A stretch of DNA of 64,000 bases from Pachyseris speciosa (Eukaryota; Cnidaria; Anthozoa; Scleractinia; Pachyseridae): contig JAEMWC010000082.1 in the NCBI GenBank assembly GCA_016490735.1, positions 531,001 to 595,000 on the forward strand, read 5' to 3'. Of the stretch, positions 34,450-43,413 are shown piece after piece. The notes under the pieces are model-generated. The model ran no database searches. It saw only the letters and a list, made by a program, of their open reading frames with translations, and had not been told where the DNA came from. The translations under genes and the position numbers were made by a program. Every line of letters starts with the position of its first letter. The first letter of the stretch is position 1.

Positions 34450-35980
34450 ATTTTACACCAATGTAGCCTGCTAATACCTGCTTTACAGGGTGGAAGAGAA
34501 GGGAGAAAGTTCTACTTCCTCATTTCCAATTGTTCCTCGTAGTGGACTGGAGGCTAGTGGTGGATATTTACCGAGTGAGCCGCGAAGCCAGTCAAGCTCA
34601 TTCCCTGGGATTTTCCATGAGAGAAAATCCCTCCCAATCTCGAAGGGAAAAACCCTGGAACGAGGTTGGAAGCCAGTAGGATACATTAAATACCAACAAA
34701 CATTGACTCAAAAGACTGCAAGGCGATGCAAAAAGTCTTTTGCAGCTTAATTCGCGCGCAAAATCCGAAACTGCAGTGCAAGAAAAGTCACATGATTCAC
34801 CAGGTGATCAACAAGAGAAATTAAAACGTGTTTTACGTCTTTTTGTGAAATTCAGAACGCTGTTAAGACAGCTGAAAAAACTGGTTGGCTGCTCGTTGAT
34901 TTATCGAAAATATTACTTCAGTTCAGTCTTCATGATCACAACTTTTGCTGGCAGTTGTTGCCCCGAAGATTCACACTAAAGTGAATAGCCTTATAGCGGT
35001 AAGTAACTTTTCGTTGTAGAAACTGCTATCTTGTTTTCGTAAGGACAGACTAAACTTTTGAAGGCAGTTGTGGGCTCGGGCTTGGGCTCCAGCCCAAGCG
35101 GCCTTTCTTTTCTTCTTGCATTTAAAACCATGCTATAGGGCATGTTACAAATCAGTTCATTGTTTTAATTTTGAAAACCTCGACACTTGAAGCTGCTTTG
35201 TTGAAGTCGTGACTGATCATCGCAGGGACGCGAAAAAATTGTCGGCCACTAGGGGTGTAGGGGATAGATGGCCGCTTACGGGAGTTTGCCCAGCTAACAA
35301 TAAATACAGTATCGTACAGGAAATGCAAAAAAATACAGCCGTATTAAATGACATTTTTGTTTTGTTGCGTCCTATACTGTACAACCCTACGATATAATGA
35401 CGATAACTGGACAGTATTACAGTGTATACTGCAGTACTAGCACTTTCCCTTAGTGATTTTTAACCAACATCAACATATTAAACATTAACAGCATCAACAA
35501 AAAGTAGTGATACAGTTTAAAATGCATAAAACCTGTGTGTCTTTCAGTCAGGCTTTACTTTGTATTAGTCTGGTTAGTTACGATAGGTAACTGCGGATGG
35601 AAGACTGCTTCAAAACAAACACTGAATTACGGTACTGGAATTACTGTGTAAAATCATTGTGACGAACGGCAATGTGAAGTTGATTGATAAAAACAAGGTA
35701 CAGAGGTTGTTAATAGGATTTTCTTTGTTGGTGTCCGCTTACGGGAGCTTAAAAACAAAGAAAAAGTCTAAGTCGTAATCTGTGAAAGTGTCCGCGGCCG
35801 CTTACGGGAATGTTCGCTTGCGAGAATGTAAAAATACAGAGTTTGTATGGGAGTTAAAACGGGGTTTCAAACAAGGCGGCCGTAAGTAGAGCTGTCCACT
35901 TACGAGAGTGTCCGTTAAGAGAGCTTCGACTGTATTACACTAAAAACTGCAATTGTAACTAATTGTCAACAAATCTTTAA
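34450..35980. other. Intergenic, repeat-like, no gene seen
   Basis: 35720-35930 contains several GTGTCCGCTTACGGGA-like words, suggesting a degenerate repeat. Nothing coding is supported. Confidence 0.4.
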
Positions 35981-35984
35981 ATAT

Positions 35985-36116
35985 GTGACTGATCATCGCA
36001 GTTATGAACACTACTTACGCAGTAGTGAAAATAAAGCCTGAAATTTCAGGCTTGTACGGGATTCGAACCCACGACCTCTACGATACCGGAGCAGCGCTCT
36101 ACTGAGCCAACAAGCC
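35985..36116 (-). mobile_element. tRNA-derived SINE
   Basis: 36049-36116 (minus) folds as a tRNA-like head: a 7 bp acceptor stem GGCTTGT/ACAAGCC, a D-arm GCTCAGTAGAGC and a box B GTGGGTTCGAATCCC. It is followed by a TGAAATTTCAGG hairpin and a tail ending near GCGATGATCAGTCACATA. The anticodon arm does not form a proper 5 bp stem and position 33 is not T, so it is a SINE head, not a working tRNA gene. The tail motif recurs inverted at 36221-36247. Confidence 0.8.
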
Positions 36117-36689
36117 ATCTGGAAGCTGGTCATTTTGTTGGTTCGTTATATACCCGTGAGTGGTCAACATATGAGAATGACTATATCAAAATCATATATT
36201 TGATATATATTTTGTTCAGAACTGCGATGATCAGTCACATATTTAATCATTAATCCGCAATTCAAATTTAGGATTTTCATATATTCATTCTCATATGTCA
36301 ACAAATCGTTGTATCAGTTTCGCTGATGACTATTAGTGTAAATATACTAGCTTTCTATCACGAATGCCGTCCTCTGATGAACTACACTACTATCTATTCT
36401 CCTGCAGTTGTCAACAAAATGGCTGCAGCTTCTTTGTGTTTTCGAAGTGTCTGTTAAGAGAATGCATATGTAAACAAAGTTTTGACCGACTAGTAGATTT
36501 TTTACGAAAATAATACGGTTACTCGCTTTCGATTGCTATGCGTGATAGTTGACTCAGGCTGCAAACTCGAGCTCAAACTGAGTGCAAAATTTTCAAGGAG
36601 TCGCCGCTTTGTTCATTATGTTTGAAGGTGGAGCGGGGAATTATAAACAAAACGAGGGTAAACGAAAAACGAGCAAGAAACGTCAGTCA

Positions 36690-36960
36690 TAAAGTAAAGT
36701 CTACATACAAGTCTAGTGGCCCATCAGGCCGGAGCTTATCCCGGTTTCTGTGACATGAAGCTACTAGGAGTACTTCTAGTCCCATGCTAGTCCATCGCAG
36801 GCCACCCAATAGCATCAAGTTCGCCGGTACCCATTTATACACCTGGGTGAAGAGAGGCACTGTGGGAGTAAAGTATCTTGCCCAACAACACAGCGCAATG
36901 TCCTCAGCCAGGGCTCGAACCCGGAGCACTCAAACGCACTTAGCATGAGGCTACCGCTCC
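36690..36960 (-). mobile_element. SINE with conserved central domain
   Basis: Minus strand: a box-B-like GGGTTCGAGCCCTGGC, then a block including TTGGGCAAGATACTTTACTC and TATAAATGGGTACC, then a tail. The middle block resembles conserved central domains of metazoan SINE superfamilies. I cannot assign which one from sequence alone. Confidence 0.6.
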
Positions 36961-37050
36961 TCTCGCGTTAGAAGGTGGAGCGGGAAATAAGAAACAAAAC
37001 GGAAAAAAAAAAACAAAAAACGATCAAGAAACCGTCAGTCATAAAATTTT

Positions 37051-37380
37051 TTACTCGGGCTTCCCGCGTCTCGCGGGTCGCCCGGGTCGATCTAAAATTA
37101 CCATCCGTTCTTCTTTTTCTTCGTCGTCGAGTTTCATCCACAAAGCTCACTTCCGGCGTTTCTGCATAAGCGCTAACTATTTTTAACAACTCACAACAGC
37201 ACTGAGAATGATGCCTGTCGTCACGTATCGGAAAACGTCAATTCACCTTGTGTCTTTTCAAGTCTGAACAACTAATATGTTAAGAGAGGTGTCTATGCGA
37301 ATGTTTGCAAGTTCAACTGTGAGATGAAAGCTTTTAACATGATCAAACTTAACTCCAGATGGACTGCCGTGTTTCCCCGT
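37051..37380. repeat. Dispersed repeat R, copy B left part
   Basis: Matches 5095-5400 and breaks off at the LTR boundary (CCGT, 37377-37380). Its right part resumes at 57420 but starts with a partial tandem duplication of the same repeat. Confidence 0.8.
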
Positions 37381-37579
37381 TGTTATGGAGAGCGATCGTA
37401 AATACTAAGTTTCTGGTAATTTCTGGAATGTTGAGTCACACAATGTTTGTACCAGAACATTCTCCTGTCAACCTACAGAACAATTTAGAACATTCTACTG
37501 AATGATTTAATTACGATGTAATGCTACATAAATAGTTGTGTTAGAAGCTCCAAGAAGGTTGTAGAATATTAATTAATTG

Positions 37580-37587
37580 TATATAAG
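37580..37587 (+). promoter_or_regulatory. LTR TATA box (TATATAAG)
   Basis: About 200 bp into the LTR, in the right orientation relative to the poly(A) signal at 57350. Confidence 0.6.
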
Positions 37588-37906
37588 GATTCCGCTAGGA
37601 AGCGGTTTTTGTTGTTGGTGGTGGCAGGGTGCAAGCCCTCCCCAATAACTGATATACCAAGCTACTGTGGAATACTATAAAGAAAGTGATCAAGAATGAT
37701 GCTATATTCCAAGCTACTACAGAGTTCTACGAAAAGTGATTCAGTTGTGGATGTTTGTTGTGGACTGCAGCAGTCAGAAGATGAAATATAAAGTGAAGTG
37801 GAAAAGATTACACAGCTGAGAACTAGAATTGCCTGCTATGTTGGGTTGTTGTTGTCGGCAAAGGCCGACTGGAGAAGCTATACCGAGAGAATCATAGAGA
37901 GGTATT

Positions 37907-37912
37907 GAGGAA
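37907..37912. repeat. Polinton target-site duplication GAGGAA (left)
   Basis: An identical 6-mer directly follows the right TIR (57170-57175). Six base pairs is the known Maverick/Polinton duplication length. Confidence 0.95.
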
Positions 37913-38201
37913 ACTACTGGGTCTGTAATGTCAAAAACTCACATACTTTTTCGACAAATAAAAAAAGCATTTTGATTCAAGAGTTAAATAAATAATATTT
38001 TACAAACTCATGACTTAAAGAATTTGGTTTAAAGAAAACTGTTTAATTTTCAAAAAAGCGGATTTAGGGGGGTAAAATCGAAAAATGCGTTTAAACGGGT
38101 GTAAGAGAAAAGAACAACGGGATACCACTTAGCGGAACCAGGGCCTACTATACAAAAATCGCGTTTACAAAAAGAGATAAGCCGAGAGAAAGAGGAAAAT
38201 C
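37913..38201 (+). repeat. Left terminal inverted repeat
   Basis: Matches the complement of 56880-57169 with three transitions and one single-base indel. Begins ACTACTGGGTCTGTAATG. Confidence 0.97.
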
Positions 38202-38237
38202 GAAAAAAAGAATAACAATGTGCAGTTTTATGAAAAG

Positions 38238-38498
38238 TTAGTCAAAATATACGGTTAATTTTTCTATTATCTTCTGTTTTTTGTCATTGATTTGTTTCAA
38301 AGCGATTTCTTTTGTTTTCTTACCATAAGTTGACACAACACGATGTCTCATTCCGTCTATTATCGTGTCAAAATACAGAAGTTTATTTTTCTCATCGTCT
38401 TTGATATTTAATTTCTTCTCAAGTTTGGCAATTCTTTCCAATAGTTGTTCTTTGTTTTCTATCTTGACTTCATATTCTATTTTCTTTGCTTTAGACAA
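38238..38498 (-). CDS. Small coiled-coil protein (86 aa)
   Basis: Not recognised. Lys/Glu-rich, predicted mostly helical ('ENKEQLLERIAKLEKKLNI'), with a conserved-looking 'LYFDTIIDGMRHRVVSTYG' segment. It starts 22 nt inside the 3' end of the polymerase-helicase gene in another frame, so it is the last gene of the minus-strand early block, next to the left TIR. The overlap suggests co-transcription. No function is proposed. Confidence 0.65.
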   Translation of the reverse strand: MSKAKKIEYEVKIENKEQLLERIAKLEKKLNIKDDEKNKLLYFDTIIDGMRHRVVSTYGKKTKEIALKQINDKKQKIIEKLTVYFD

Positions 38499-41400
38499 TG
38501 GATTTTTTTTTTGTTTAACAACTTCTCACCGTATTTGTTAGCATAATCTTCTATGTATCCGGTTTCTATTTTCTCAAGTGTTTTCTTGTCATTAGACGGT
38601 GCGTTTACAAGTAAATCGATAACCGGTGACTTATCCTTATGTTTGTAGACTTGACTTTTGTTATTCGACAGATGCCATTTCATACGTGTTTCTAAGTCTT
38701 CACAAGTTGATCCGATATATATTTTGCCGTTACTGAAAGTCACTTTATAGATTTTACCGTTAGAGTACAGACTGTTGAATTTAGCATTAGTCAATTCCAA
38801 AACTGGTTGTTTCCGTTTGTTATATTTGAAGTTCAATTCTTTATTGTTAACATGTATGTAATCGAATTTTGTTGTCCGTGATAGTGCAGTGTACAATTGT
38901 TTCTTATCCATACGGCTTACGTCGTGAATATTATAATGATCGTTAATGTCGCAACCCTGGTATTTGTAAACAGTTACACAGAAGCTTGGAATGAAATACT
39001 CTGCGAATTCCTTTTGATCGTATAGCTCTTTATTCACTGCGAATGAATTATTTATTATATCTTCAATCTCGAACTCCATTGTATTGAATATCTGTTTGTC
39101 TTTGACGTTTTGTGTTGCGATGACAGGCATACCTTTACAGACATTGTATTTTTCTGTTTTACCGTTATATTTGAATTCGACAGTAACGTATCCGCAGTTA
39201 TTCTCCTTTATGAATCTATCACAGCATTCGGCATTTACTTTTATCCTTGTAGAGTTCAAATAGCAGATGTTTTTGTACAGTTTCTCTGGTTGTGAAAACC
39301 AAGTGGTAACTTTTCCATGTCTCAAGAATTTATCCAGCATAGTGTGTGTTGTTTTGTCATATCTGGACGATTTCTCAATGTACTGGAGAGTTTCTGTATT
39401 CGGGCACATTTTTCTTACAGTTTTGGAATAAGTATAATCATAATGTATTTGGCTTCCAGCTTCGACGGGTTCACATTGATTAGGATCACCAAACATGTAT
39501 ACCACGATATTGAACATAGTAAATACCTGATAGATCATGGTCATCCATTTATTGGGAACCATACTGAATTCCTCTATGAATATTGTTTTATCCTTGAGAC
39601 TATCAATATCTGTTCCATGCCATTCACGAAAGTAAGAATCAAATGTGTGACACATACTATTATTGTCTCCCAACCTACTCTTCACATTTTCAATTGCTTT
39701 GTTTGTGAATGCAAGTACAAGAGGATTTGTCGCCTCTCTGACCATTTTACAAAGCTTAGTTGTTTTGCCACTACCCGCCTGGCCATTGAAAATACATCCA
39801 TGACCATTTTCCATCTCAATCAGTCCAACCATGTTCTCTCTATAATGTTTCTCGAAATACACCAATTTAGTATCGGTAACATATGCTTTTCCTATTTTTT
39901 TGGTGCTGAATGAGACATCTTTCTTCCGTTTGAATTTCTTTGCAGGATTAGTTATAAAGATACCATCAGTATTATAACCATACAGCACACTATCTTTGCC
40001 ATGACAAGCTTCAATCAACTGTAAACATTTCAATATTGCTTCAGATACAACAAACCGATTGATACTTGTATTGTCAGAGAATATGCGCTCACAAGTTTGT
40101 TCCTTGATCAAATAGATGTCTTTGTAATGATCTATTGTCACATTTCTCTTGTCAGCCATTGCTCTGGTCCAACAACACATTGCAGTTTCATAATCAGTAC
40201 AAGTGAACCCCTGGTTTGTCTTATTGTATTTTCTACCAAGTTCGCCAATGAAACTGTTTGCAAGCTTCTTCGCCTCACTCTCTGGCAATTCATCAAATAT
40301 ATACTGTATGAAGTTCTTAAAAGTGTCGGGTTTCAAGGCCTTTTTCGTCACAATCTCATACTTTATTTGTGATGTAGGCATGTTCAAGGTGTCAACAAGA
40401 TAAAATACTAAATTACTTGAATAAAAACCTGCTTCAATCTTTATGGGTGTTCCATAGTTGTTCAAAACTGTTTCATCAATATAGAATTCACCACAAAGTC
40501 TGAGATCATTTTTGCAACTGAATGGTTCAATCACACTGTGAATAGTATAAACAGGTATTGGGTGGGTGTTATTCAATAATATGTTTGGATATGATTTGGA
40601 TATATCAATGCTGACAACATCGTCTGGTATATCTTCTGTTGAGCACCATTGAAGTGCTCGTGGGTAATAATCATCCAACATCTGTCTTGCATCGACATTA
40701 TAAGTGGACAAAGGTAGATAACCGCACATCTGTTTGAATAAAGCTGTACTAATGCTTTTAAACGATTGATTACTCCATTCGAAGTCATGAGTCTTGTACT
40801 TCTCAAAAAGTTTGTCGCAAATAGATTTCCTGATGTCGTACTCCTGATTCAGAAGATACATGTTCTGTCTATGATCAAGAAACCCATCGAGTATTCCATT
40901 GTTGTTCCAATGCAAGTATTCGACATATAATTTGGATGAGTTGATGTAAATATCAATTGCTTGTGTCATTTTTGCTTCTTCGGGCAAGACAATGATGTTA
41001 TTTTTCTTGTCGAGACAAACCAAATCATCCAATCGTTCGACTTTGTGTACTAGTTCATGTCTCTGGGACCATTTTAAATCAGACATATGTTTTAACAAGG
41101 AATCACAGCCTCCCTGGTTGGCCTTTGAAGCGGTCAATTTGAGTCTTTCGTCCGTGATGGGGAAGCAATGATGGTCTTTCACTATATAAACCAATACAAC
41201 ATCTGTTTGTGTGTTAGAATTAGTGAATGAAACAAATTTTCTGTACATTGAGTCAAAAGCATGGATAGTGAGGTTTGTATGACATTCCTTGGCCCATTCA
41301 ATCAGTTGTTCAGTATTGATCATATCGCCTTCTGGTATGTAGTCATAAATCTCATTTTTTAACTTGTCATAGGTATAAGTTTTGAATCCTTTCTTCCCCC

Positions 41401-41515
41401 TAACTTGGTCCCAAACATAATCAATGACACAAGAGTTTGCACCATATGATTTTATTGGCCTCTGTTTGTTCAATAAATATGATTCCAATTTCAAATTACC
41501 CATCTTATGCTTCAT
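38477..41515 (-). CDS. DNA polymerase B-like / SF1 helicase / GIY-YIG fusion (1012 aa)
   Basis: Three enzyme modules sit in one open frame. Residues about 300-525 carry polymerase motifs: A 'SIDISKSYPNIL' (302-313), B 'KKLANSFIGELG' (416-427), C 'YNTDGIFI' (514-521). Residues about 570-890 carry an SF1 (Pif1/RecD-like) helicase: Walker A GQAGSGKT (578-585), Walker B 'FIEEF', GDPNQ (676-680), 'VYKYQG' and TALSRT (876-881). The C-terminus (about 920-1000) is a GIY-YIG nuclease ('KIYKVT...KIYIGST', R944). I see no exonuclease DxE in the 300-residue N-terminus. It is likely the protein that replicates the element. The upstream gene overlaps its start by 11 nt. No lesion in 1012 codons. Confidence 0.9.
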   Translation of the reverse strand: MKHKMGNLKLESYLLNKQRPIKSYGANSCVIDYVWDQVRGKKGFKTYTYDKLKNEIYDYIPEGDMINTEQLIEWAKECHTNLTIHAFDSMYRKFVSFTNSNTQTDVVLVYIVKDHHCFPITDERLKLTASKANQGGCDSLLKHMSDLKWSQRHELVHKVERLDDLVCLDKKNNIIVLPEEAKMTQAIDIYINSSKLYVEYLHWNNNGILDGFLDHRQNMYLLNQEYDIRKSICDKLFEKYKTHDFEWSNQSFKSISTALFKQMCGYLPLSTYNVDARQMLDDYYPRALQWCSTEDIPDDVVSIDISKSYPNILLNNTHPIPVYTIHSVIEPFSCKNDLRLCGEFYIDETVLNNYGTPIKIEAGFYSSNLVFYLVDTLNMPTSQIKYEIVTKKALKPDTFKNFIQYIFDELPESEAKKLANSFIGELGRKYNKTNQGFTCTDYETAMCCWTRAMADKRNVTIDHYKDIYLIKEQTCERIFSDNTSINRFVVSEAILKCLQLIEACHGKDSVLYGYNTDGIFITNPAKKFKRKKDVSFSTKKIGKAYVTDTKLVYFEKHYRENMVGLIEMENGHGCIFNGQAGSGKTTKLCKMVREATNPLVLAFTNKAIENVKSRLGDNNSMCHTFDSYFREWHGTDIDSLKDKTIFIEEFSMVPNKWMTMIYQVFTMFNIVVYMFGDPNQCEPVEAGSQIHYDYTYSKTVRKMCPNTETLQYIEKSSRYDKTTHTMLDKFLRHGKVTTWFSQPEKLYKNICYLNSTRIKVNAECCDRFIKENNCGYVTVEFKYNGKTEKYNVCKGMPVIATQNVKDKQIFNTMEFEIEDIINNSFAVNKELYDQKEFAEYFIPSFCVTVYKYQGCDINDHYNIHDVSRMDKKQLYTALSRTTKFDYIHVNNKELNFKYNKRKQPVLELTNAKFNSLYSNGKIYKVTFSNGKIYIGSTCEDLETRMKWHLSNNKSQVYKHKDKSPVIDLLVNAPSNDKKTLEKIETGYIEDYANKYGEKLLNKKKIHCLKQRK

Positions 41516-42089
41516 AAAAAAACTCCTTCCGGTGGGTAATGATCTTGCAACCTATTTGTACTATTTCCTGGGCTGATAAAAGTGTGAAGTTGTTGTTCAA
41601 AAGTGTGAAAACCATGAACTTGTACATATCATTTTTACTCAATTGAGGTACTTCCACAGAAAAAGGACCATATGTTTTATCCTCTATCGTCATCCCATCA
41701 CGGATGTCAACAAACAATGTAATCGATATCTTCTCCCGCTCACCGGGAATATTGTTGAGTCTCTTACCGAATAGTTTGGCAAAAGATGAACCCCTTTTAG
41801 CAGGTGAATTAGATAGTTTCAATTCCTCTTTCCTGAATCTGTTCAAAGACACAGTCATTTTTGGGTAGACAATGTAATCTTTCATCTTACTGGCCATTTT
41901 GCTGTATCTCTCATCGACAGCATTAATAGCTTTCTGAGTTTGTCTATTTGTTTTGCGTATTTTCCTCATTTTCTTTTCCAGAGGATCTTCATATTCTTTC
42001 ATTAATAATTTGATGAGCTGTTTTTTGCTCAGTTTCTCAAGATTTTTCTTGTTCATTCTTTTACTATTAGTTTTGATAATATTTTCCAT
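41505..42089 (-). CDS. Unrecognised basic protein of the replication block (194 aa)
   Basis: The N-terminal 75 residues are Lys/Arg-rich and helical. The C-terminal half ('ISITLFVDIRDG', 'YGPFSVEVPQLSKNDMYKF') looks like a compact alpha/beta domain. The stop overlaps the polymerase start by 11 nt, so the two are probably co-expressed. Basic charge and position suggest a nucleic-acid-binding accessory to the polymerase, but I do not recognise the family. Confidence 0.7.
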   Translation of the reverse strand: MENIIKTNSKRMNKKNLEKLSKKQLIKLLMKEYEDPLEKKMRKIRKTNRQTQKAINAVDERYSKMASKMKDYIVYPKMTVSLNRFRKEELKLSNSPAKRGSSFAKLFGKRLNNIPGEREKISITLFVDIRDGMTIEDKTYGPFSVEVPQLSKNDMYKFMVFTLLNNNFTLLSAQEIVQIGCKIITHRKEFFYEA

Positions 42090-42150
42090 TTATATTATAA
42101 TAATATCTATATGTTTTATTCTTAAGTGTGTTTCAACTCGCGTTTAAGTA

Positions 42151-42249
42151 TGGTCCAAAATCATGGATCTATTGAATTGATTAAAGATACATTTTTCATG
42201 GTCGATAATTCAACTGGTCCAAAATCATGGATCTATTGAATTGATTAAA
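42151..42249. repeat. Perfect 35 bp direct repeat, 64 bp period
   Basis: TGGTCCAAAATCATGGATCT... occurs at 42151-42185 and 42215-42249, between the 194 aa gene and the small zinc-finger gene. The second copy runs into the 3' end of the zinc-finger gene. Both copies are identical despite AT-rich surroundings. Confidence 0.9.
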
Positions 42250-42451
42250 CTTCGTTTTTTTTATGCTTCTTAGTTTGTTTGTGTTGGGTTTTACCGGCTA
42301 ATGTGTAGTTTTTGCCATTATTGCAAACTTCACAGTACCATTCTTTATTTACCATATATTCATTTTTATATAACCGGAAAGCTTCTCTTGCTTCCTCCTT
42401 TGTTTTATATTTACGTGGTCTTCCAATTGTCGTTCTTCTCTGATAGTTCAT
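42245..42451 (-). CDS. Small C2H2 zinc-finger protein (68 aa)
   Basis: An AT-hook-like 'GRPRKY' near the N-terminus is followed by a single finger with C-x2-C and a distal H-x5-H ('CEVCNNGKNY' ... 'HKQTKKH'). Small proteins of this layout occur in large DNA viruses and bind nucleic acid. It lies between the BRO/VRR-NUC gene and the polymerase operon. Function is inferred only from the finger. Confidence 0.75.
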   Translation of the reverse strand: MNYQRRTTIGRPRKYKTKEEAREAFRLYKNEYMVNKEWYCEVCNNGKNYTLAGKTQHKQTKKHKKNEV

Positions 42452-42487
42452 ATTATATCATACTATATATTTTTTTATGTGATTATC

Positions 42488-43258
42488 CTATCCTTTTAAA
42501 TACCTCCTGTGTTCTTCCATATGTTTGGTTATTTCGTGGATCAAATCTTCGAAACAATTGCTAATGAGGTATTTACATTCATTCAACAGATATTTTTCCT
42601 TCATCTTGAGCTGATTATTGGTAACAGCATATATGCCTGTAGGGCTTTTAAATTCCAGGCACAGAGCATTGTATTTTTCTGTTGGATTCAATAACATCAA
42701 ATCACACTGACCTGCCATATATCCTTTGTTATAACTTTTGATTCTCATGTTTGGACTTATTTGATTTTCACCTAATCCGGCAATCATTAATGCATCATCG
42801 TATTTTTTTCTGATGAATGAAACAATCTTATAGTGCAAATCATTTTCATTTTCAATCAATATCATATTATTGTTTCTGTCATTGAACTGTTTTTGATATA
42901 TTCGTTTTCTGACTAATGGTAAAACCTTTTTAGTAACCCAATGTTTAATTTCTTTGGCTTCTTGTTTTTTGGATGAGAATAAAAGTGAATGAAATCCTGT
43001 TTCATTTATAAAAAAACATTTGAAAGTTTTTTCGATTGCATCAGCGAAAATTGACTTTGTTTTGGAATTTATGGACAGTTTGAAGTCCAATAAGATTTTA
43101 TCTTCAGAATCAACATGATCTCTGATTGCTCTTTGCGGATTTTTATAGTTGAGAATAGTAGCTATGTCTCTACCTCTGAACCATATATCATTTTTGTCAT
43201 CAAGATAACAATCTATTGATACATCTAATTCTTTATTATCGTAGGAATATTTTTGCAT
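42488..43258 (-). CDS. BRO-N / VRR-NUC fusion protein (256 aa)
   Basis: Residues about 1-125 are a BRO-N domain ('FRGRDIATILNYKNPQRAIRD', 'FINETGFHSLLFSSKK'), a DNA-binding domain common in baculoviruses and giant viruses. Residues about 135-245 match a VRR-NUC (PD-(D/E)xK) nuclease: 'GQCDLMLL', then 'CLEFKSPTG' and a following Gln in 'NNQLKMKEKYL', giving D..ExK..Q. A DNA-bound structure-selective nuclease role, such as resolving replication or terminal intermediates, is likely but inferred. The frame is intact and starts at the first ATG after an AT-rich leader. Confidence 0.85.
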   Translation of the reverse strand: MQKYSYDNKELDVSIDCYLDDKNDIWFRGRDIATILNYKNPQRAIRDHVDSEDKILLDFKLSINSKTKSIFADAIEKTFKCFFINETGFHSLLFSSKKQEAKEIKHWVTKKVLPLVRKRIYQKQFNDRNNNMILIENENDLHYKIVSFIRKKYDDALMIAGLGENQISPNMRIKSYNKGYMAGQCDLMLLNPTEKYNALCLEFKSPTGIYAVTNNQLKMKEKYLLNECKYLISNCFEDLIHEITKHMEEHRRYLKG

Positions 43259-43413
43259 TTGTATATTATATTATTATATTTTATTTTTAATTGATTTTCG
43301 ACCTGTGTTTAAATATAGTCAGGAATAATAATATTCTTGGCTACATGGTAGCAAATAAGCGGTTGCAAGCCGTTGAAATATCTCTGTCATATATATGTTA
43401 GATAATTTTCTTT

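Noticed and set aside
36049..36116. tRNA gene on the minus strand
   Set aside because: Acceptor, D and T arms are good, but the anticodon stem fails, position 33 is not T, and a SINE tail follows. Called a SINE.
36968..37189. Arg/Thr-rich small frames on both strands
   Set aside because: They lie in the CG-rich start of dispersed repeat R and have no domain or conservation signal.
39110..39913. Plus-strand frames opposite the polymerase fusion
   Set aside because: Antisense shadows of a clearly coding intact gene.
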